From Thiopontia sp964415865 (GTDB taxonomy: Bacteria; Pseudomonadota; Gammaproteobacteria; GCF-002020875): 15,776 nucleotides of DNA. Below are positions 6,801-13,568 of this stretch, piece by piece (within the stretch, counting starts at the first letter, position 1; each line of letters starts with the position of its first letter). Below the pieces are notes generated by a model. The model was not told the origin of the DNA. It did no database searches and worked only from the letters and a program-made list of their open reading frames with translations. Position numbers and translations under genes: made by a program. The stretch spans positions 1-15,776 of the forward strand of contig CAYQBY010000034.1 in assembly GCA_964415865.1 (NCBI GenBank), in the 5' to 3' direction.

Positions 6801-7934
6801 AAGTTGTTGACTGGCAAGTTGGCTGATGGTGGCCCTGGAGCAATCAAGTCTGGCGATAAGGTTACCAAGACCTATCTAAAAGAGCTGGGGCGCGAGAAGT
6901 GGTTCGAGCTACGTATGCGCAACGAGGATGTCAATCAGAAGGTAGAGCTGGCTCGAGAGCAGCTTAAGCAGCAACGCGAAGAGATTGAGACCATCTTTGA
7001 AGAGAAGAAGGGCAAGATCACTGGTGGAGATGACCTAGCACCTGGTGTGCAGAAGATGGTAAAGGTCTATGTTGCGGTTAAGCGTCGTATTCAGCCTGGC
7101 GACAAGATGGCAGGACGTCATGGAAATAAGGGTGTTATTTCCAGAATTGTGCCAGTTGAGGATATGCCTCATAGAGAGGATGGAGTTCCTGTAGATATCG
7201 TCTTGAATCCGCTTGGTGTACCGTCTCGTATGAATATTGGACAGGTTCTTGAGGTTCATCTGGGATGGGCAGCAAAGGGTCTTGGGATCAAGATAGCCGG
7301 CATGCTGGATAGTGATTCCACTGTAAAGAATGTTAGAAAATTCCTGGATAAGGTCTACAACGTCAGCGGACAGAATGAAGATATTGACTCACTGAATGAT
7401 GACGAAGTGATGGAGATGGCAAATAATCTGAGAGGCGGTGTGCCAATGGCAACCCCGGCCTTTGATGGTGCTCATGAGGAGGAGATCAAGCGCATGCTTA
7501 AGCTGGCTGATCTTCCTGAGAGCGGCCAGACCACACTGTATGACGGGCGTACTGGTGAGTCCTTCGAGCGTCAGGTAACTGTTGGTGTTATGCATATCAT
7601 CAAACTGAACCATCTGGTTGCAGACAAGATGCATGCTCGTTCAACAGGGCCATATAGTCTGGTCACGCAGCAGCCTCTTGGTGGTAAAGCCCAGTTTGGT
7701 GGGCAGCGCTTTGGTGAGATGGAGGTATGGGCGCTGGAGGCTTATGGTGCTTCCCATGTTCTGCAGGAGATGTTGACCGTTAAGTCGGATGATGTTTCAG
7801 GGCGTACCAGGATGTATAAGAATATCGTGGATGGTGATCATCGAATTGAGGCAGATCTGCCGGAATCCTTCAACGTACTGTTGAAAGAGATTCGTTCGTT
7901 GGCTATTGATATTGATTTGGAGCAGGTGGATTAA
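3861..7934 (+). CDS. rpoB: DNA-directed RNA polymerase subunit beta
   Basis: RpoB is the second-largest RNA polymerase subunit. It forms one pincer of the enzyme, part of the active centre and the rifampicin pocket. The 1357-residue product (1342 in E. coli) is complete from AYAFTEKKRIRKSFG to DIDLEQVD. The rifampicin region GSSQLSQFMDQVNPLSE is followed by the expected HKRRISALGPGGL, and the catalytic-side sequence GDKMAGRHGNKGV is near residue 1080. Residue 522 (codon 5424-5426) is Val where E. coli has Asn518. The equivalents of Asp516, His526 and Ser531 are unchanged. GAGGG (3851-3855) precedes ATG 3861. Expression probably depends on read-through of the upstream attenuator. rpoC follows after 25 bases. 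Confidence 0.99.
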   Translation: MAYAFTEKKRIRKSFGKRPNVMDVPYLLAIQLDSFRDFLQMGVAVEDRKSSGLQAAFNSIFPIEAYSGNAALEYVSYRLGTPVFDVKECQQRGMTYAAPLRVKVRLIIYDKTSKNKVVKDIKEQEVYMGDIPLMTDNGTFVVNGTERVIVSQLHRSPGVFFEHDKGKTHSSGKLLFSARVIPYRGSWLDFEFDHKDLLYVRIDRRRKMPATILLRSLGLSTQEMLDSFFEMDRFFCGKDGISFEVIPERLRGEIAAFDIKAGRKVLVETGRRITARHIREIEKAGINSLDAPREFVIGRALGHDLVDTETGELIASANDEITEELLEQVIESGISEFKTLFINELDRGAYLSETLRNDPAASQLEAQVEIYRMMRPGEPPTQESAENLFHSLFFTLDRYDLSAVGRMKFNRRLSREELTGEGILSNDDIVDVIKELINIKDGRGVVDDIDNLGNRRIRSVGEMAENQFRIGLVRVERAVKERLNIAESEGLMPQELINAKPISAAIKEFFGSSQLSQFMDQVNPLSEVTHKRRISALGPGGLTRERAGFEVRDVHPTHYGRVCPIETPEGPNIGLINTLAVYARTNEYGFLETPYRKVVNGQVTNDVEYLSAYDEINFHIAQASVKMSASGKLQDDLLSCRYQNEFTMASPDVIEYMDVSPRQIVSVAASLIPFLEHDDANRALMGANMQRQAVPTMRAEKPLVGTGIERDVAVDSGVTVVAKRGGVVDFVDGGRIVVRANDDEAIAGESGVDIYNLTKYTRSNQNTCINQRPLVKPGNLITRGDVLADGPSTDMGELALGQNLTVAFMPWNGYNFEDSILISERVVEEDRYTTIHIEELTCMARDTKLGSEEITADIPNVGENALGRLDESGIVYIGAEVQPGDILVGKVTPKGETQLTPEEKLLRAIFGEKASDVKDTSLRAKSSMAGTVVDVRVFTRDGIEKDKRSLDIEELELDDVRKDLKSRQDIIEEDIFQRLEKLLTGKLADGGPGAIKSGDKVTKTYLKELGREKWFELRMRNEDVNQKVELAREQLKQQREEIETIFEEKKGKITGGDDLAPGVQKMVKVYVAVKRRIQPGDKMAGRHGNKGVISRIVPVEDMPHREDGVPVDIVLNPLGVPSRMNIGQVLEVHLGWAAKGLGIKIAGMLDSDSTVKNVRKFLDKVYNVSGQNEDIDSLNDDEVMEMANNLRGGVPMATPAFDGAHEEEIKRMLKLADLPESGQTTLYDGRTGESFERQVTVGVMHIIKLNHLVADKMHARSTGPYSLVTQQPLGGKAQFGGQRFGEMEVWALEAYGASHVLQEMLTVKSDDVSGRTRMYKNIVDGDHRIEADLPESFNVLLKEIRSLAIDIDLEQVD

Positions 7935-7959
7935 CCCACTGTTTCATTAGGAGAATAGA

Positions 7960-10900
7960 ATGAAAGACCTACTCAATTTTTTGAAAGCTCAACAAGAGAC
8001 TAAGGATTTTGATGCTATCCGTATTGGATTGGCGTCACCGGAGAAGATCCGTTCCTGGTCATTTGGTGAGGTCAAGAAGCCAGAGACCATTAATTACCGC
8101 ACCTTTAAGCCAGAGCGTGACGGTCTGTTTTGCGCCAAAATCTTTGGCCCAACCAAGGATTACGAGTGTCTCTGCGGCAAGTACAAGCGCCTGAAACATC
8201 GTGGTGTGGTTTGTGAGAAGTGTGGAGTTGAGGTCACACTATCCAAGGTGCGCCGTGAGCGTATGGGGCATATTGATCTGGCTAGTCCGGTTGCTCATAT
8301 CTGGTACCTCCGCTCACTGCCATCTCGTCTTGGTATGTTGCTGGATATCACCCTGAAGAATATTGAGCGTGTACTCTACTTTGAGTCATTCATTGTGATT
8401 GAGCCTGGAATGACTGATCTGGAGCGTGGTCAGCTACTGACTGATGATCAGTACCTGGATGCAATTGAAGAGTGGGGCGATGAGTTTGATGCCCGCATGG
8501 GTGCGGAGGCAATTGATCAGTTGATTCGTGGTATGGATCTGCAGGTTATTTCTGCACAGCTGCGCGAGGATCTGGCGGCCACCAAATCTGAGGCCAAGAC
8601 CAAGAAGCTATCCAAGCGACTGAAATTGGTAGAAGGTTTTCTGGAATCCGGTAATAAGCCGGAGTGGATGTTGCTTCGTGTGTTACCTGTACTGCCACCT
8701 GAGCTTAGACCTCTGGTCCCTCTTGAGGGTGGACGTTTTGCAACATCTGATCTGAACGATCTATATCGTCGTGTCATTAACCGTAACAATCGTTTAAAGC
8801 GTCTGCTCGATCTATCTGCGCCAGATATTATTGTCCGTAACGAGAAGCGTATGCTTCAGGAGTCGGTCGATGCGCTGCTGGATAATGGTCGACGTGGTCG
8901 TGCAGTAACAGGTACCAACAAGCGTCCACTTAAGTCACTTGCCGACATGATCAAGGGTAAGCAGGGTCGCTTCCGTCAGAATCTGCTCGGTAAGCGTGTA
9001 GATTACTCTGGTCGTTCAGTTATCGTGGTTGGACCAACCCTGAAGCTGCATCAGTGTGGTCTGCCAAAAGCGATGGCACTAGAGCTATTCAAGCCTTTCA
9101 TCTTTGGCAAATTGCAGTTGCGTGGGCTTGCTACCACTATCAAGGCAGCCAAGAAGATGGTCGAGCGAGAGGAGTCTGTGGTATGGGATATCCTTGATGA
9201 GGTGATTCGTGAGCATCCAGTAATGCTTAACCGTGCGCCAACACTCCACCGTCTTGGTATTCAGGCGTTTGAGCCAGTGCTGATTGAGGGTAAGGCGATT
9301 CAGCTTCATCCTCTGGTATGTACTGCATTCAATGCCGACTTTGATGGTGACCAGATGGCTGTACATGTGCCGCTATCTATTGAGGCACAATTGGAAGCGC
9401 GTACTTTGATGTTGGCAAGTAATAATGTGCTTCACCCTGCAAATGGTGAGCCAATTATTGTTCCTACGCAGGATGTGGTACTTGGTCTCTACTATATGAC
9501 CCGTGAACGTACTAATGCCAAGGGTGAGGGATCTATCTATGCAGATGTTAATGAGTTGCGCCGCGCCTATGATAGTAAGCTGATTGATATTCATGCCAAG
9601 GTTGAGGTCAGAATTCCAGAGACCACAATTGATGAGGATGGCAACAAGAGTACAACTGTAAGTCGTGTAAAAACAACAGCAGGTAGAGCTCTGTTATCAG
9701 AGATACTTCCTGAGGGTCTGCCGTTTGCAGAGATTGATAAGACACTAACTAAGCGAGTGGTAACTGGTTTGGTAGATATCTGTTATCGAACTCTTGGTCT
9801 TAAAACTACTGTTATCTTTGCCGACAAATTGATGTATACGGGTTTTGAGAACTCAACTCGTGCAGGAGTCTCGTTTGGTGCGGATGACATGATTATCCCC
9901 GATAGCAAGAGTACGATTCTTGCCTCAGCTGAGCGTGAGGTTAAGGATATTCAAGATCAGTATTCCACTGGTCTGGTTACCAATGGTGAGCGCTATAACA
10001 AGGTAGTTGATATCTGGACTCATGCCAATGACCAGGTTGCCAAGGCAATGATGGACAAGATTGGTAGTGAGGAGGTTGTTGACGGAGATGGTAACAAGGT
10101 TCAGGAGGAGTCATTCAACTCCATCTTTATGATGGCTGATTCCGGTGCCCGTGGTTCTGCGGCACAGATCAGACAGTTGGCTGGTATGCGTGGTCTTATG
10201 GCCAAGCCTGATGGCTCCATTATTGAGACGCCTATTACTGCAAACTTCCGTGAGGGGTTGAATGTACTGCAGTACTTTATATCTACTCACGGTGCTCGAA
10301 AGGGACTGGCAGATACTGCATTGAAGACTGCAAACTCTGGTTATCTGACCCGTAGATTGGTTGACGTATCTCAGGATCTGGTAACAACTGAGGAGGATTG
10401 TGGAACAACAAACGGCGTACTGATGCAGACCATTATTGAGGGTGGTGACGTTATTGAGACATTGCGTGAGCGTGTTCTTGGTCGTGTAGCCTCTGAGAAT
10501 GTGGTCAGGCCTGGTACGGATGATCTGTTGATTGCGGTTGGCACTCTGATTGATGAGAAGACTGCCGATATTCTGGAGGAGAATGGTATTGATCAGATGC
10601 GTGTTCGCTCCATTATTACCTGTGAAACCAGAGATGGTGTCTGCGCCAGTTGTTATGGGCGAGATCTAGCCCGTGGTGATCTGATTAGTCAGGGTGAGGC
10701 TGTTGGAGTTATCGCAGCACAATCTATTGGTGAGCCAGGAACTCAGCTGACGATGCGTACCTTCCATATTGGTGGTGCGGCATCTCGAGCTGCTGCTGAT
10801 AATAGTGTGGATATTAATAATAAGGGGCAGTTGCACCTTCATAATGTTCGTTCAGTACAGCACTCTGATGGTCACCATGTTGCGGTATCTCGTTCAGGCG

Positions 10901-12234
10901 AGATTGCGGTAGTAGATGAAAATGGGTTGGAGCGTGAGCGTTACAAGATTCCTTACGGCGCAGAGATAACTGTATCTGATGGTGATAGTGTTGAGCCTGG
11001 GCAGAAGGTTGTAACCTGGGATCCACACACCCACCCAGTGGTTACAGAGGTGGCTGGATCAGTTCGGTTCAACTACTTTGTGGATGGTGTCTCTTTCAGA
11101 AAGGAGACTGATGAGGTAACTGGTCTGACCAGTGTTGTAGTGACAGACTCCAAGCAGAGGATTGTGGGAGATCAGACCGTAACTGTAATTGACGGCAAGG
11201 GCAAGACGAGTGAAGAGGTTGTTGGTAACCGTGATCTTCGTCCTATGGTGATGTTGGTGGATGACAAGGGGCATGAGATCATGATTCCTGGAACCAGCGT
11301 CCCTGCTCAGTATTTCTTGCCAGCAGGAGCAATTGTTACTGTGGAAGATGGTGCAACAATTGGTGTTGGTGATGTACTGGCGCGAATTCCTCAGGAAGCG
11401 GGTAAGACCCGTGATATTACTGGTGGTCTTCCTCGTGTTGCTGATCTATTCGAGGCACGTAAGCCAAAAGAGCCTTCAGTAATGGCAGAACAGACTGGAA
11501 CCATCACCTTTGGTAAAGAGACCAAGGGTAAGCAACGAGTTGTAATTGTTGGTGAGGATGGTGAGCAGACAGAGACCCTGATTCCAAAGTTCCGTCATGT
11601 GATTGTTTTCGAGGGTGAGCATGTGGAGAAGGGCGAGACCATTGTTGATGGTGCACCTGATCCACATGATATTCTGCGACTTAAGGGTATTCCTGAGTTG
11701 GCAAAATATATTACCAACGAGGTTCAGGATGTATATCGTCTACAGGGTGTTGGAATCAATGATAAGCATATTGAGTGCATTGTTCGTCAGATGCTACGTC
11801 GTGTTGTTATTGTCAACCCTGGTGATACCAAGTTCCTTCAGGGAGAGCAGGTAGAGCGTGCAAGGATGCTGGATGAGAATGACAGGGTGGTTGGTCTTGG
11901 AAAGATGCCGGCCTCCTACGAAGATGTCCTGCTTGGTATAACCAAGGCGTCTCTGGCAACCGACTCATTCGTCTCTGCAGCATCATTCCAGGAGACTACG
12001 AGGGTTCTGACTGAGGCCTCGGTAACTGGCAAGAGTGATGGACTGCGCGGCCTCAAGGAGAATGTAATTGTTGGTCGACTGATTCCTGCAGGAACCGGGC
12101 TGGCACATCATATTAGTCGCCGTCAGCGTAGAAAACTCTTCTCTGACACAGATATTCTGGCTATGAATGATGGAGTTGAGGCAGCAAATGAGGATGTGGC
12201 TGAGGTTGCAGATGAGGTGGTCGCAGAAGAGTGA
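7960..12234 (+). CDS. rpoC: DNA-directed RNA polymerase subunit beta'
   Basis: RpoC is the largest RNA polymerase subunit and carries the catalytic magnesium site. The 1424-residue product (1407 in E. coli) has the first zinc cluster Cys70, Cys72, Cys85 and Cys88, and the active-site NADFDGD at 458-464. The second zinc cluster is Cys814, Cys888, Cys895 and Cys898, and the bridge-helix/trigger-loop region GEPGTQLTMRTFHIGG is at 924-939. All of these share E. coli numbering, so the extra length lies in the C-terminal third. That includes a final acidic Ala/Glu/Val-rich tail of about 20 residues after the conserved end. AGGAG (7949-7953) precedes ATG 7960. It is co-transcribed with rpoB. Confidence 0.99.
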   Translation: MKDLLNFLKAQQETKDFDAIRIGLASPEKIRSWSFGEVKKPETINYRTFKPERDGLFCAKIFGPTKDYECLCGKYKRLKHRGVVCEKCGVEVTLSKVRRERMGHIDLASPVAHIWYLRSLPSRLGMLLDITLKNIERVLYFESFIVIEPGMTDLERGQLLTDDQYLDAIEEWGDEFDARMGAEAIDQLIRGMDLQVISAQLREDLAATKSEAKTKKLSKRLKLVEGFLESGNKPEWMLLRVLPVLPPELRPLVPLEGGRFATSDLNDLYRRVINRNNRLKRLLDLSAPDIIVRNEKRMLQESVDALLDNGRRGRAVTGTNKRPLKSLADMIKGKQGRFRQNLLGKRVDYSGRSVIVVGPTLKLHQCGLPKAMALELFKPFIFGKLQLRGLATTIKAAKKMVEREESVVWDILDEVIREHPVMLNRAPTLHRLGIQAFEPVLIEGKAIQLHPLVCTAFNADFDGDQMAVHVPLSIEAQLEARTLMLASNNVLHPANGEPIIVPTQDVVLGLYYMTRERTNAKGEGSIYADVNELRRAYDSKLIDIHAKVEVRIPETTIDEDGNKSTTVSRVKTTAGRALLSEILPEGLPFAEIDKTLTKRVVTGLVDICYRTLGLKTTVIFADKLMYTGFENSTRAGVSFGADDMIIPDSKSTILASAEREVKDIQDQYSTGLVTNGERYNKVVDIWTHANDQVAKAMMDKIGSEEVVDGDGNKVQEESFNSIFMMADSGARGSAAQIRQLAGMRGLMAKPDGSIIETPITANFREGLNVLQYFISTHGARKGLADTALKTANSGYLTRRLVDVSQDLVTTEEDCGTTNGVLMQTIIEGGDVIETLRERVLGRVASENVVRPGTDDLLIAVGTLIDEKTADILEENGIDQMRVRSIITCETRDGVCASCYGRDLARGDLISQGEAVGVIAAQSIGEPGTQLTMRTFHIGGAASRAAADNSVDINNKGQLHLHNVRSVQHSDGHHVAVSRSGEIAVVDENGLERERYKIPYGAEITVSDGDSVEPGQKVVTWDPHTHPVVTEVAGSVRFNYFVDGVSFRKETDEVTGLTSVVVTDSKQRIVGDQTVTVIDGKGKTSEEVVGNRDLRPMVMLVDDKGHEIMIPGTSVPAQYFLPAGAIVTVEDGATIGVGDVLARIPQEAGKTRDITGGLPRVADLFEARKPKEPSVMAEQTGTITFGKETKGKQRVVIVGEDGEQTETLIPKFRHVIVFEGEHVEKGETIVDGAPDPHDILRLKGIPELAKYITNEVQDVYRLQGVGINDKHIECIVRQMLRRVVIVNPGDTKFLQGEQVERARMLDENDRVVGLGKMPASYEDVLLGITKASLATDSFVSAASFQETTRVLTEASVTGKSDGLRGLKENVIVGRLIPAGTGLAHHISRRQRRKLFSDTDILAMNDGVEAANEDVAEVADEVVAEE

Positions 12235-12238
12235 TTTT

Positions 12239-12270
12239 TATACAACCCGGCCTTCTGGCTGGGTTGTATA
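12239..12270 (+). terminator. Strong hairpin after rpoC without a T tract
   Basis: TATACAACCCGGCC (12239-12252) pairs with GGCTGGGTTGTATA (12257-12270) through 14 bp with one wobble and a TTCT loop, starting four bases after the rpoC stop. The sequence that follows is TTGAAATG, not a T run, on either strand. It may be a 3'-end stabiliser left after Rho-dependent termination, or a weak terminator. Its place at the end of rpoBC makes a transcript-end role likely. Confidence 0.65.
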
Positions 12271-12310
12271 TTGAAATGTGTACCTTTTGTGAAAAGAGCA
12301 AGAAAAGCTC

Positions 12311-12339
12311 TTGACACTCAGGGGAAGTCACTCTAGAAT
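12311..12339 (+). promoter_or_regulatory. Near-consensus sigma-70 promoter upstream of rpsL
   Basis: A perfect -35 box TTGACA (12311-12316) and a -10 box TAGAAT (12334-12339, 5 of 6) are separated by exactly 17 bp. The start would fall near 12346. The bases after the -10 (TCGCG) form a GC-rich discriminator of the type found at ppGpp-repressed ribosomal promoters. A-rich sequence lies upstream at 12291-12306. This is the best promoter in the window and most simply drives the str operon, although an intrinsic terminator follows about 135 bases downstream. Confidence 0.85.
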
Positions 12340-12365
12340 TCGCGTTCCTGATTACGAGGGAGACC

Positions 12366-12404
12366 ATGAATAACCGGTTAAATCGTAAACTGACAATAAT
12401 TTAA
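12366..12404 (+). CDS. Possible 12-residue leader peptide upstream of rpsL
   Basis: A short ORF, MNNRLNRKLTII then TAA, begins about 20 bases after the predicted transcription start. It has a good ribosome site GAGGGAG (12356-12362) before its ATG. It ends 46 bases before an intrinsic terminator. I know no family for it. Short leader ORFs between a promoter and an attenuator often sense ribosome activity, so a regulatory role is conceivable. It is short enough to be chance, and the purine-rich Shine-Dalgarno is the main support. Confidence 0.35.
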   Translation: MNNRLNRKLTII

Positions 12405-12450
12405 GTAATGAGAAGGTAGGTGTGTCGGGTCTGCCGAAAATAGATCAACC

Positions 12451-12481
12451 AAGATCGGTTCCACAAGGGCCGGTCTTTTTT
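12451..12481 (+). terminator. Intrinsic terminator inside the rpsL leader
   Basis: AAGATCGG (12451-12458) pairs with CCGGTCTT (12470-12477, one wobble), with further CC/GG pairing inside and an ACAA loop. The T run continues to 12481. It lies downstream of the strong promoter and 131 bases upstream of the rpsL start. Transcripts from 12346 must therefore pass it to express rpsL. It could be an attenuator, the end of a small RNA, or the final terminator of the rpoBC transcript. Confidence 0.78.
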
Positions 12482-12612
12482 GTCGCATTAAGTATGCGTT
12501 TTGATCTGCTACAACATGCTCTTTAAACACTGGTTTTAGTGCCTGATAGCGGATCATTTATGGGTTAAGTAACAGTAAGTTACATAATGATAAGCTAAAG
12601 AATAGAGATAAA

Positions 12613-12987
12613 ATGGCAACGATTAATCAGCTGGTTAGAAAACCGCGCAAGGTACAGAAAGAGAAGAGTAAAGTGCCAGCGTTGGACGCATGTCCACAGA
12701 AGCGAGGCGTATGTACTCGTGTCTACACAACTACACCAAAAAAACCAAACTCAGCAATGCGTAAGGTTGCTCGTGTTCGTTTGACCAACAGCATGGAGGT
12801 CTCCTCCTATATTGGTGGTGAGGGACATAATCTTCAGGAGCACTCAGTTGTGCTGATTCGTGGTGGTCGTGTAAAGGATTTACCTGGTGTACGTTACCAT
12901 GTGGTTCGCGGTAGTCTGGATACAACAGGAGTTGAGTCACGTCGTCAAGGTCGTTCCAAGTATGGGGCAAAGAAGCCAAAGAGCTGA
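12613..12987 (+). CDS. rpsL: 30S ribosomal protein S12
   Basis: S12 lines the decoding centre and governs accuracy and streptomycin response. The product is 124 residues, exactly the E. coli length, with PQKRGVCTRVYTTTPKKPNS and the loop GGRVKDLPGVRY. The streptomycin-linked lysines Lys43 and Lys88 and Pro91 are all unmutated. Asp89, the residue methylthiolated by RimO in E. coli, is present. The ribosome site is weak (GAGA at 12605-12608 before ATG 12613). A small inverted repeat GTAAC/GTTAC (12569-12583) lies 30 bases upstream. This is the first gene of the str operon and is followed by rpsG after 50 bases. Confidence 0.98.
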   Translation: MATINQLVRKPRKVQKEKSKVPALDACPQKRGVCTRVYTTTPKKPNSAMRKVARVRLTNSMEVSSYIGGEGHNLQEHSVVLIRGGRVKDLPGVRYHVVRGSLDTTGVESRRQGRSKYGAKKPKS

Positions 12988-13037
12988 TCACTGTCGGTTA
13001 TCAATAAGCAGATTTAGACAAGAATTCGAGAAAGCAG

Positions 13038-13508
13038 ATGTCAAGAAGAAATAGAGCACCAAAACGTACTGTATTGCCAGATCCAAAATATGGAAATGAG
13101 CAGTTAACCAAGTTCATTAATGTGATCATGAAGGATGGCAAGAAGTCAGTTGCCGAGAAGATCGTTTATGGTGCGTTGGATGTTGTTGAGGAGAAGGGCA
13201 ATAGTGAGCCTGTTGAGACACTGTTTGCTGCGTTGGAAAATGTTGGACCAAAGGTAGAGGTTAAATCTCGTCGGGTTGGTGGTTCTACCTATCAGGTACC
13301 TATTGAGGTTCGTCCAGACCGTCGTGTAGCTCTTGGAATGCGTTGGTTGGTTGAGTCTGCTCGTAAGCGTGGCGAGAAAACCATGGGTCTGCGTCTGGCA
13401 GGAGAGATCCTGGACGCAGTTGAGAGCCGAGGTTCGGCAGTTAAGAAGAGAGAAGATACTCATCGTATGGCGGATGCCAATAAGGCATTCTCCCACTTCA
13501 GATGGTAG
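13038..13508 (+). CDS. rpsG: 30S ribosomal protein S7
   Basis: S7 nucleates assembly of the 30S head by binding the 3' domain of 16S rRNA and contacts E-site tRNA. The 156-residue product starts MSRRNRAPKR and has the typical helical body with VGGSTYQVPIEVRPDRR (the beta-hairpin and rRNA-binding region). It ends HRMADANKAFSHFRW, the usual short C-terminus. The ribosome site is modest (GAG at 13028-13030). In E. coli, S7 represses translation from a structured rpsL-rpsG spacer of about 96 bases. Here the spacer is only 50 bases and shows no strong stem. Confidence 0.98.
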   Translation: MSRRNRAPKRTVLPDPKYGNEQLTKFINVIMKDGKKSVAEKIVYGALDVVEEKGNSEPVETLFAALENVGPKVEVKSRRVGGSTYQVPIEVRPDRRVALGMRWLVESARKRGEKTMGLRLAGEILDAVESRGSAVKKREDTHRMADANKAFSHFRW

Positions 13509-13568
13509 GTTCTTAGTAGAACTTCCAGGCTCTTTAATAAATCACAGTAAGCAGACAACAGAATTATC

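Noticed and set aside
12501..12528. Second rpsL promoter, TTGATC with TTAAAC
   Set aside because: 16-bp spacing and a poor -10 box. It remains the alternative if the upstream promoter proves to make only a small RNA.
12613..12987. Streptomycin-resistance variant of S12
   Set aside because: Lys43, Lys88 and Pro91 are the normal sensitive residues.
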